From an uncultured Bacilli bacterium (GTDB lineage: Bacteria > Bacillota_I > Bacilli_A > RF39 > UBA660), in assembly GCA_944327405.1 (NCBI GenBank), contig CALVHK010000013.1:1-16720 (forward strand): 16,720 bases of DNA, read 5' to 3'. Each line of letters begins with the position of its first letter. The stretch's first letter is position 1. Below are positions 7,900 through 12,918 of this stretch, piece after piece. Below the pieces are notes generated by a model. It was not told the origin of the DNA. It did not search any database and saw only the letters and a program-made list of their open reading frames with translations. The position numbers and the translations under genes were made by a program.

Positions 7900-8301
7900 A
7901 TGAAGAAGTTTATTATTGTTTTATCCTCTATATTTGAACTTATATTTTATACATTTTTTATGGTATTAATTGAAAGTGTAGAAATTACAAATAGTTTGTT
8001 AAGTCTTGTCGTTCATTTTTTAGCTTTATTTATTGTTGCTAGTGCTTTTTACTTTTTGGTAAGATTTGTTTTTAATAAGCTTGATATGAAAGCTAAAAAA
8101 TATATTTATTATGTTGTTATCAGTAATATTATTATTGGAACAATTGCTCCAGTATTGTTAATTATTATTATTCCAAGTGAGATTTTGACAACATTCACTT
8201 TTATTCTTTTAGTTAGTGCTATATATTATGGTTTGCTTATTAATGTAATAATCTCTTTTTTGAATCATTTTCTTACGAATCGCAGAAAAAAATTAGGATA
8301 A
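7900..8301 (+). CDS. Small four-helix membrane protein downstream of ffh
   Basis: A 133-residue, very hydrophobic protein of unknown function. Four membrane segments are visible, at about residues 4-24, 31-56, 68-90 and 97-121, with short basic loops (KLDMKAKKY between helices 2 and 3; NRRKKLG at the end), so both ends are probably cytoplasmic. It has no motif that I recognise. TAAGGAG overlaps the ffh stop 8 nt before its ATG, which indicates co-transcription and probably coupled translation with ffh. The context (membrane targeting) suggests an envelope role at most. Confidence 0.75.
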   Translation: MKKFIIVLSSIFELIFYTFFMVLIESVEITNSLLSLVVHFLALFIVASAFYFLVRFVFNKLDMKAKKYIYYVVISNIIIGTIAPVLLIIIIPSEILTTFTFILLVSAIYYGLLINVIISFLNHFLTNRRKKLG

Positions 8302-8315
8302 ACACCTAGGCATTA

Positions 8316-8345
8316 TTTCTAACTTATCATAAGATAAACTAGAAA
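8316..8345 (+). promoter_or_regulatory. Imperfect palindrome in front of the CotD-like gene
   Basis: TTTCTAACTTATC and GATAAACTAGAAA form 13-nt arms around ATAA: 6 bp outside, a 2x2 internal mismatch (AC/AC) and 5 bp inside. It ends one base before the GGG of the ribosome site and has no T run, so it is not a normal terminator. CATAAGATA (8328-8336) inside it fits a sigma-K -10 (CATAnnnTA), but I see no AC at the right -35 distance. It may be an operator or an mRNA hairpin controlling the coat gene. Confidence 0.45.
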
Positions 8346-8351
8346 GGGAAA

Positions 8352-8708
8352 GTGATTATCTTGAAAATAAATAATAATCGTGATTATGAATCAGTAAACA
8401 AAGAGGGCTATTATGATTATAAGGCCAAAGATATGGATGGTTATCCAGAAGCTTGTGATATGAGTATGGGTATGGGCTATATGCCAAATATGATGGGAGA
8501 AGCACTACCAGGTGTGGTATGTCCACCAGTATATGAGTGTCCTAGAGAAACGGTAGTCAATAGATATATTTGTCATGAAGTACCACACATTATTCCTTGC
8601 AATACAAGAATTATTAATCATCATATTTATCGTCATACTTATATGCCAGCTTATTCTTGCTGTGAAGAAAACGTCGTACAAAATGTGTATGAAAGAAGAT
8701 GTTGTTAG
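8352..8708 (+). CDS. CotD-like spore coat protein
   Basis: A 118-residue protein with the composition of a coat protein. The first half is Tyr/Asp/Met-rich (six Met within 13 residues around MSMGMGYMPNMMG). The second half holds most of the nine Cys and all five His in a run resembling the CotD family, including PPVYECP, ICHEVPHIIPC and INHHIYRHTY, and ends in Cys-Cys. Such proteins are assembled and cross-linked in the spore coat, under mother-cell control in Bacillus. There is no signal peptide. The start is uncertain: GTG 8352 (AAAGGG 3 nt upstream, rather close) or TTG 8361 (behind GTGAT). A hairpin precedes the gene and a terminator overlaps its last codons, so it is a monocistronic unit. 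Confidence 0.75.
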   Translation: MIILKINNNRDYESVNKEGYYDYKAKDMDGYPEACDMSMGMGYMPNMMGEALPGVVCPPVYECPRETVVNRYICHEVPHIIPCNTRIINHHIYRHTYMPAYSCCEENVVQNVYERRCC

Positions 8709-8720
8709 TCTTCTTTTTTT
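8692..8720 (+). terminator. Terminator of the CotD-like gene
   Basis: AAAGAAGA (8692-8699) pairs with TCTTCTTT (8709-8716) around a 9-nt loop that contains the stop codon. T residues continue to 8720. Confidence 0.75.
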
Positions 8721-8741
8721 ATGGTATTTTTGCGGGATTTA

Positions 8742-8750
8742 TGATATAGT
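8742..8750 (+). promoter_or_regulatory. Extended -10 promoter of the first zinc-ribbon gene
   Basis: TGATATAGT (TGn plus TATAGT) lies 22 nt before the ATG. The -35 region (TGGTAT at 8722-8727) is weak. An AAGGAG ribosome site follows at about 8759. Confidence 0.5.
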
Positions 8751-8772
8751 TAAAGTGTAAGGAGTGTAGGTT

Positions 8773-9249
8773 ATGTATTGCAAAAATTGTGGTCTAAAAA
8801 TTGATGAAAATAGTTTGTTTTGTTCTAAATGTGGCAAACCAGTTCAAGAAAGAGAAGAGGTTGTTGTAAAGAAATGTGGCAAAGGAAGTTCTATTGCTAG
8901 TATGGTACTGGGAATTATATCTGTATTTTTTGCTATTTCCATTTTTCTTTCTAGTGGGGTAATGAATAGTTTGCTTAATATTACTAATGATTTTTATTTA
9001 GAAGTTAATGGAAATGATATTACTGATTATTATGATGAAGAACAGGCAATGGAAATATTTGATATAACTTTAAAAAGTTCTGTATTTTTCTCTGGTTTAT
9101 GTTTTATTTTGCCTTGTTCGATTACAGGTCTTTGCTTAGGAGTAAGTGGAAGAAGGAAAGCTAAAAACGGATTTAATAAGTCTGGTATTATTTTGAGTGC
9201 TGTTGCCATTGGTATTTTTATATTCAATTTTATTTTTGTGATGATTTAA
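8773..9249 (+). CDS. Zinc-ribbon membrane protein (DUF4190-like), copy 1
   Basis: A 158-residue protein. An N-terminal zinc ribbon (CKNCG at residues 3-7 and CSKCG at 17-21, two CxxC pairs) is joined by a basic linker to a membrane part. The helices lie at about 38-60, 95-118 and 135-157, with a short acidic extracytoplasmic loop between the first two (ITDYYDEEQAMEIF). Conserved motifs SIASMVLGIIS and GRRKAKNG are typical of DUF4190-type proteins. The ribbon presumably sits in the cytoplasm. The function of this family is unknown. AAGGAG precedes the ATG. It forms a tandem pair with the next gene, which shares the same architecture but has diverged strongly. Confidence 0.85.
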   Translation: MYCKNCGLKIDENSLFCSKCGKPVQEREEVVVKKCGKGSSIASMVLGIISVFFAISIFLSSGVMNSLLNITNDFYLEVNGNDITDYYDEEQAMEIFDITLKSSVFFSGLCFILPCSITGLCLGVSGRRKAKNGFNKSGIILSAVAIGIFIFNFIFVMI

Positions 9250-9261
9250 TGTTATAAATTG

Positions 9262-9290
9262 TTGAAATTTGGAATATGATATGATATATT
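9262..9290 (+). promoter_or_regulatory. Promoter of the second zinc-ribbon gene
   Basis: TTGAAA (9262-9267), a 17-nt spacer, then TATATT (9285-9290) with TGA directly before it. The second copy therefore has its own, stronger-looking promoter than the first. Confidence 0.75.
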
Positions 9291-9314
9291 AGATGTATAA
9301 GGAGTTGAAGTTTT

Positions 9315-9776
9315 ATGTATTGTTCAAAATGTGGGGAAAAGACTCAAGAAGGTGCAGCTTTTTGTGCTAATTGCGGAAATGTTTTAAAAGAGAAAGATGA
9401 AGTAGTAGCTGTAAACAATCCGGTTGTTGCAACTAAGCCTCAAGGTAGTGGTATGGCAACTGCTAGTATGGTATTAGGCATATTAGGTATTATTTCAAGT
9501 ATTATAACATTATTTATAGCTTTAGGTTATTCTGCTTATATGAGTTATGAATATGATTTTTATGATAGTTTATACTATTCTAGTACCATTGATACTGCCA
9601 ATGCAATTGCTGCTGTTATGATTGTTTTTCTACCTGCTGTTTTATCAATTATTGGCTTTAGTTTAGCACTTGCTAGTCGTGGAAAGATTAAGAATGGTGC
9701 TAATACGGCCGGGTTAGTATTAAGTATTATAACAATCATTATTTGTGTACTTGAAGTTGTTATGATTGTTGGTTAA
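9315..9776 (+). CDS. Zinc-ribbon membrane protein (DUF4190-like), copy 2
   Basis: A 153-residue paralogue of the preceding gene. The zinc ribbon is CSKCG (residues 3-7) and CANCG (17-21). A linker of about 25 residues follows, then three membrane helices (about 49-70, 94-118, 130-151). The shared motifs are ATASMVLGILG and SRGKIKNG followed by the last helix. The extracytoplasmic loop is Tyr/Asp-rich (SYEYDFYDSLYYS), like that of copy 1 in charge but not in sequence. The function is unknown. AAGGAG is 10 nt before the ATG. A terminator overlaps the stop codon. Confidence 0.85.
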   Translation: MYCSKCGEKTQEGAAFCANCGNVLKEKDEVVAVNNPVVATKPQGSGMATASMVLGILGIISSIITLFIALGYSAYMSYEYDFYDSLYYSSTIDTANAIAAVMIVFLPAVLSIIGFSLALASRGKIKNGANTAGLVLSIITIIICVLEVVMIVG

Positions 9777-9807
9777 AAGATTAGTTTTTAAAAATTAATC
9801 TTTTTTT
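9775..9807 (+). terminator. Terminator between the zinc-ribbon gene and mazE
   Basis: AAAGATTA (9776-9783) pairs with TAATCTTT (9796-9803), and the inner bases can extend the stem (TTTTT opposite AAAAA). Seven T follow, to 9807. The -35 of the mazE promoter begins two bases later. Its 3' half is repeated exactly after mazF. Confidence 0.8.
9791..9807 (+). repeat. 17-bp direct repeat, left copy
   Basis: AAAATTAATCTTTTTTT occurs here and again at 10425-10441, bracketing the mazE-mazF module. Both copies are the 3' halves of terminator hairpins. Confidence 0.7.
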
Positions 9808-9808
9808 G

Positions 9809-9837
9809 TTGACAGATGTTTAAACTTTGTATATACT
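9809..9837 (+). promoter_or_regulatory. Strong sigma-A promoter of the mazE-mazF module
   Basis: Consensus TTGACA (9809-9814), a 17-nt spacer and TATACT (9832-9837). This is the best -35 in the window. It lies 17 nt before the mazE start, so any MazE-MazF autoregulation would act here. Confidence 0.85.
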
Positions 9838-9854
9838 ATTAATAGGTGGCTATT

Positions 9855-10094
9855 ATGGAAGCAAAAATTCAGAAGTGGGGTAATTCTGAAGGAATACGTA
9901 TCCCCAATAGTATTATAAAAAAAATGCAATTAAAGACGAATGATCGGGTAGACATTAAACAAAAAGGGGAACAAATTATTATTACAAAATTAAATCCTAA
10001 AATTTCTTTGCAGGAGAGAATAGATGCTTATCAAGGAGATAATTTATGTAAAGAGTTTGTTTGGGATGAAGTAAGTGGGAAAGAAATATGGTGA
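9855..10094 (+). CDS. mazE: MazE-family antitoxin
   Basis: A DNA-binding antitoxin with an AbrB/SpoVT-type swapped-hairpin N terminus, expected to neutralise MazF and repress the operon. The 79-residue protein starts MEAKIQKWGNSEGIRIPNSI and continues to IIITKL, the standard MazE fold. The acidic/aromatic tail (about residues 50-79, ending EFVWDEVSGKEIW) is the toxin-binding part. I set the start at ATG 9855 because AGGTGG (9844-9849) lies 5 nt upstream; a GTG at 9846 lies inside that ribosome site. The toxin gene overlaps its end by 7 nt. The antitoxin frame is intact although the toxin frame is broken. Confidence 0.88.
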   Translation: MEAKIQKWGNSEGIRIPNSIIKKMQLKTNDRVDIKQKGEQIIITKLNPKISLQERIDAYQGDNLCKEFVWDEVSGKEIW

Positions 10095-10419
10095 AAGAAT
10101 ACATTCCGATGAAACGAGATATTGTTTTTGTGGATTTTAACCTAACTCAAGGACACGAACAAAAAGGAGTTAGGCCTGCGGTTATCATTAGTAATAATCC
10201 TTTTAATCAATGGTTATTGTTTGTCCGATTACATCAAATACTAAAGATTTTCCTACTCATTATTGTTTAAAAGATACAAAAAAGATAAGTGGTTCTGTTT
10301 TGTGTGAGCATATTCAAAGTATTGATTATGAAGTACGAAATTTAAAATATGTAGAAAAAATGAGTGAAAGAGATTTTAATAATGTTATGGATTTGATGAA
10401 TTCTTGTTTTGAAGATTAA
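10088..10419 (+). pseudogene. mazF: MazF-family toxin gene, frameshifted
   Basis: MazF toxins are sequence-specific endoribonucleases that cut mRNA. The first frame (10088 to about 10210) encodes KRDIVFVDFNLTQGHEQKG followed by RPAVIISNNPFN, the classic MazF N-terminal half. The rest (MVIVCPITSNTKDFPTHY and SGSVLCEHIQSIDYE) continues in a different frame from 10210 to 10419. The first frame runs on as unrelated sequence and stops at 10270. Joined, the parts would give about 110 residues, the normal family length. MazF proteins usually have about three more residues between the FN and the hydrophobic VCPIT strand, so a deletion of about 10 nt at 10205-10215 is as likely as a single lost A. No canonical slippery heptamer is present. 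The product as written should be inactive. Confidence 0.85.
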
Positions 10420-10441
10420 TGACTAAAATTAATCTTTTTTT
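10412..10441 (+). terminator. Terminator of the mazE-mazF module
   Basis: AAGATTAAT (10412-10420) pairs perfectly with ATTAATCTT (10428-10436) around a 7-nt loop, followed by a T run to 10441. The 5' arm overlaps the end of the toxin frame. Confidence 0.85.
10425..10441 (+). repeat. 17-bp direct repeat, right copy
   Basis: Identical to 9791-9807 (AAAATTAATCTTTTTTT). See the left copy. Confidence 0.7.
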
Positions 10442-10464
10442 CATACATTTAAATAGGTGAAGCT

Positions 10465-11238
10465 ATGAATCTTAAATTAATTATTAAAGGGTTTATTGTA
10501 GGTGTTGGTAAGATCATTCCTGGAGTTAGTGGGGCAATGATGGCTATGCTCTTGGGAATATATGAAGATTTGATGGAAGCTGTAACAAGATTTTTTGATG
10601 ATAAGAAGAAACATTTTTGGTTATTACTTAATTTTGGGATTGGACTATTTTTAGCGATTGTCTTATTCAGTAAAATTATTTTGTTTTTGTTAAATAATTA
10701 TTATGACGTTACGATTTATTTGTTTTTAGGACTTATTACGGGTACGGTTTTAAAATTTAAAAAAAGCATTCAGTTTTTGAAGAAAAATCTGTTTCTTTTT
10801 GTGATCGCTTTTCTTTTTCTTTTTATCATGCCGTTTTTAAAAAGTGATGGCTCGTTTGTTTTTCAAAATCAGGTGCTTCAATATCTTTATGTTGCTTTAC
10901 TAGGCATGATCGATGCTTTAACTTCCATTGTTCCAGGTATTAGTGGGACAGCAATATTTATGATGCTTGGTTCTTATGAATTTGTATTATCTATTTTGGG
11001 AAATCCATTTTCTTTTCTGTTTATCCTTTATGCTTTGGGTATGGTTGTTGGCGTAATACTTACTTGTTACCTTATGTATTATTTACTTAAAAGACGAAAA
11101 GAAGAGGTAAATATCGTTATCTTTGCTTTTGCTATTGCTTCTTTAGTTTTACTTTTTTTGAACGTGAGTGGAAGTATTAGTGTTTTTCTTATTATTATCT
11201 TTGGTATTGGAGCCTTTTTAGGTTATTTGTTTGATTAA
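10465..11238 (+). CDS. popT: DUF368 membrane protein, probable undecaprenyl-phosphate translocase (PopT)
   Basis: Members of DUF368 (PopT) return the lipid carrier undecaprenyl phosphate to the inner leaflet for another round of wall synthesis. The 257-residue protein is almost wholly hydrophobic with about eight membrane segments. It shows the family's inverted duplication: KIIPGVSGAMMAMLLGIYE (about 16-34) and SIVPGISGTAIFMMLGSYE (about 154-172), each with the PGxSG re-entrant motif. A charged loop (FFDDKKKH) follows the first repeat, and KRRKEE lies before the last helices. AGGTGA is 4 nt before the ATG. No clear promoter lies between the upstream terminator and this start, so read-through may supply it. 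secE follows behind its own promoter. Confidence 0.88.
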   Translation: MNLKLIIKGFIVGVGKIIPGVSGAMMAMLLGIYEDLMEAVTRFFDDKKKHFWLLLNFGIGLFLAIVLFSKIILFLLNNYYDVTIYLFLGLITGTVLKFKKSIQFLKKNLFLFVIAFLFLFIMPFLKSDGSFVFQNQVLQYLYVALLGMIDALTSIVPGISGTAIFMMLGSYEFVLSILGNPFSFLFILYALGMVVGVILTCYLMYYLLKRRKEEVNIVIFAFAIASLVLLFLNVSGSISVFLIIIFGIGAFLGYLFD

Positions 11239-11261
11239 TTGGCTCTTTTGCAATATTTTGC

Positions 11262-11290
11262 TTGCATTTTATCTTAATTTGTGTTAAATT
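11262..11290 (+). promoter_or_regulatory. Promoter of secE-nusG
   Basis: TTGCAT (11262-11267), a 17-nt spacer and TAAATT (11285-11290). The expected transcription start (about 11297) coincides with the start of the hairpin at 11297-11311. Confidence 0.6.
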
Positions 11291-11296
11291 ATTGGT

Positions 11297-11316
11297 GAAC
11301 ACGAAAGTGTTTTTTT
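11297..11316 (+). terminator. Hairpin with GAAA tetraloop and T run before secE
   Basis: AACAC (11298-11302), loop GAAA, GTGTT (11307-11311), then T to 11316. It can end transcripts coming from popT. If the promoter at 11262 is used, the same sequence forms the extreme 5' end of the secE-nusG mRNA, where it is too close to the start for ordinary termination and more likely protects the 5' end. Confidence 0.65.
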
Positions 11317-11344
11317 AAATACTTTAATTTAGAGGGGAAGCAAT

Positions 11345-11611
11345 ATGGCAAAAAAAATTGAAGAAAAAGATGTAAAAAATAATAAGAAAGATGAAAAAAC
11401 AAAAAAAGTTAAAAAGACAAAAAAGGAAAAAAAGAACGTAAAGAAAGAAAGTTTCTTTGAGGGAGTTAGAACAGAAATGTCTAAAGTAAAATGGCCTACT
11501 AAGAAAGAGGTACTCAAGTATACCATTGCTACTTTAGTGTTTATGATTGTTTTAGTGTTATTCTTTGTTTTACTTACTTTACTTATGTCTTTAATAAGGG
11601 AGGGCTTTTAA
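11345..11611 (+). CDS. secE: Preprotein translocase subunit SecE
   Basis: Clamps SecY in the protein-conducting channel. The 88-residue protein has a single C-terminal membrane helix (about residues 60-83), preceded by the conserved amphipathic segment FFEGVRTEMSKVKWPTKKEV (about 38-57), the hallmark of SecE. The first 35 residues are nearly all Lys, Glu, Asp and Asn, an extension longer than in the minimal single-helix SecE of Bacillus and probably disordered. An AGAGGGG ribosome site precedes the ATG. nusG follows after 3 nt. The rpmG gene often found before secE in Firmicutes is absent here. Confidence 0.95.
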   Translation: MAKKIEEKDVKNNKKDEKTKKVKKTKKEKKNVKKESFFEGVRTEMSKVKWPTKKEVLKYTIATLVFMIVLVLFFVLLTLLMSLIREGF

Positions 11612-11614
11612 CTA

Positions 11615-12148
11615 ATGGAAAAAGAGTGGTATGTTGTTAATACATATTCTGGTCATGAATCAAAAGTTAAAGAAAAATTAGAAGCTAGAACAGAATCTAT
11701 GGGAATGCAAGATTATATTTTTCGTGTAATTGTTCCAGAAACAACTGAGGTTGAAGTTAAAGACGGACAAAAAAAGGAAAAAAAGAAAAAAATGTTTCCA
11801 GGTTATGTACTCGTTGAAATGATTATGAGTGATGAAGCTTGGTATATTGTTCGTAATACACCAGGAGTAACCGGATTTATTGGTTCTAGTGGTAAGGGGG
11901 CGAAACCAACACCACTACTTCCTTCTGAAATCGATAAAATTCTTGCTGGTATGGGTATGAGTCGTGTTAATATTGAATCAGAAATGGCTGTTGGTGATAA
12001 GGTTAGCATTATTGATGGTCCATTCAAAGGTATGATGGGTAAAGTTGATTCTATAGACTTAGAAAATAACCGTTTAAATGTGTTGATTGATTTATTCGGT
12101 CAAGAAACACCAGTTGAAGTTGAAGTTTATCAAGTTAGTAAGGCTTAA
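11615..12148 (+). CDS. nusG: Transcription termination/antitermination factor NusG
   Basis: Binds the RNA polymerase clamp and controls elongation, pausing and coupling to the ribosome. The 177 residues hold the NGN domain (from EWYVVNTYSGHESKVKEKL through MFPGYVLVEM and VRNTPGVTGFIGS) and a C-terminal KOW domain (VGDKVSIIDGPFKGMMGKV, about 127-145). A short Lys-rich insertion (GQKKEKKKK, about 51-60) links two NGN strands, as in many Firmicutes. The start has AAGGGAGG upstream, inside secE. The following lipoprotein gene starts 2 nt after the nusG stop, so all three genes are one transcript ending at the terminator near 12700. Confidence 0.96.
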   Translation: MEKEWYVVNTYSGHESKVKEKLEARTESMGMQDYIFRVIVPETTEVEVKDGQKKEKKKKMFPGYVLVEMIMSDEAWYIVRNTPGVTGFIGSSGKGAKPTPLLPSEIDKILAGMGMSRVNIESEMAVGDKVSIIDGPFKGMMGKVDSIDLENNRLNVLIDLFGQETPVEVEVYQVSKA

Positions 12149-12150
12149 TA

Positions 12151-12678
12151 ATGAAAATCAGAGTTTTTATTTTATTCATTGTTGGGGTACTCTTGTGTGG
12201 ATGTAATAATACAGAAGTATATTCTAGGGATTATTTGGAAAGTGAAGGACCTTTACAATATTGTAGTGAATATGCGGTTACATATCATTCTGGAGTTCCT
12301 GGTTATAATGAATCTGGATATAATATTATATATCAATCAGTTGGTTCTAATGAGTTTCAAAAACTATTTGAAGTTAGTACAGCTTCTAGTTTATTTGATT
12401 TAGATATTCATGATGGATATATATACATTATTAATCGAGATGATACTTCTAATTTAATTTATGCTTATGAGTTAGAAGGAGAGCATGAAAGTATAAGTTG
12501 GGATGCAGAAACTTATATTCATGGTATTAGAGAATATTTTGGAAAAAATGAAGAATATTTATATTTTTCTTATTATGATCGGGATAGAAATTTAACGTAT
12601 GGTAGACTTAGTTTGGATTTACAAAATTTTTTAGAAGTAGAAAAGGAAGATATTCCCGAGAATTTAACACGTTGTTAA
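12151..12678 (+). CDS. Putative lipoprotein coupled to nusG
   Basis: A 175-residue protein of unknown function. It has a signal peptide with a lipobox-like LCGC (Cys18; the Cys at -2 is unusual) and an Asn-rich tether, so it is probably exported and lipid-anchored. The mature part is rich in Tyr, Asp and Ser, with repeated short strand patterns such as YNIIYQSVG, DGYIYIINRD, NLIYAYELEG and EYLYFSYYDRD. These resemble blades of a partial beta-propeller, as in some DUF5050-like lipoproteins; this is only an impression. It ends in a free Cys. The ATG is 2 nt after the nusG stop, with AAGG in the last nusG codons as ribosome site, so translation is probably coupled. A strong terminator follows. 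Confidence 0.75.
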   Translation: MKIRVFILFIVGVLLCGCNNTEVYSRDYLESEGPLQYCSEYAVTYHSGVPGYNESGYNIIYQSVGSNEFQKLFEVSTASSLFDLDIHDGYIYIINRDDTSNLIYAYELEGEHESISWDAETYIHGIREYFGKNEEYLYFSYYDRDRNLTYGRLSLDLQNFLEVEKEDIPENLTRC

Positions 12679-12690
12679 GTAGTAAATTTT

Positions 12691-12723
12691 AAGAGCAAGA
12701 TTTAAATCATTCTTGCTCTTTTA
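12691..12723 (+). terminator. Terminator of the secE-nusG-lipoprotein operon
   Basis: A perfect 10-bp stem, AAGAGCAAGA (12691-12700) with TCTTGCTCTT (12711-12720), with a 10-nt loop and a short T tract. It is the most GC-rich stem among the terminators of the window. Confidence 0.9.
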
Positions 12724-12790
12724 TTGTGCTTTATGATAGTTGTAATTTGGAAAGAGTGTGAATTTTGGTTTTTGATTTACTTATGCAAAA

Positions 12791-12826
12791 GGTAATTAGT
12801 ATGAATCATATTTTTGATTAATTACC
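12791..12826 (+). promoter_or_regulatory. Palindrome upstream of the ORF6N gene
   Basis: GGTAATT (12791-12797) pairs with AATTACC (12820-12826), and AATCA (12804-12808) pairs with TGATT (12815-12819), leaving a 6-nt one-sided bulge. It ends two bases before the promoter's -35. It also holds a seven-codon frame, ATG to TAA (12801-12821, MNHIFD), behind an AAAGGT. It may be an operator or a leader structure; neither is proven. Confidence 0.4.
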
Positions 12827-12827
12827 A

Positions 12828-12856
12828 TTGGTTTTCATACAATTGTTTTTTATAAT
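12828..12856 (+). promoter_or_regulatory. Promoter of the ORF6N gene
   Basis: TTGGTT (12828-12833), a 17-nt spacer and TATAAT (12851-12856). The rest of the 198-nt gap between the terminator at 12723 and the gene holds TTATGCA at 12781 and 12901 and the inverted copy TTGCATAA at 12861-12868, and GTATGAA/TTCATAC at 12799-12805 and 12834-12840. Confidence 0.6.
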
Positions 12857-12918
12857 ATTCTTGCATAAAAAATATAGAGTATGATTAGTACTTTAATTTC
12901 TTATGCAGGAGGTTTTGG

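Noticed and set aside
10195..10225. Programmed ribosomal frameshifting in mazF
   Set aside because: No X-XXY-YYZ slippery heptamer or downstream structure is seen, and the junction appears to lack about three residues.
11239..11344. A missing or degraded rpmG (L33) gene upstream of secE
   Set aside because: The 106-nt gap contains only the promoter and hairpin, with no CxxC coding remnants in any frame.
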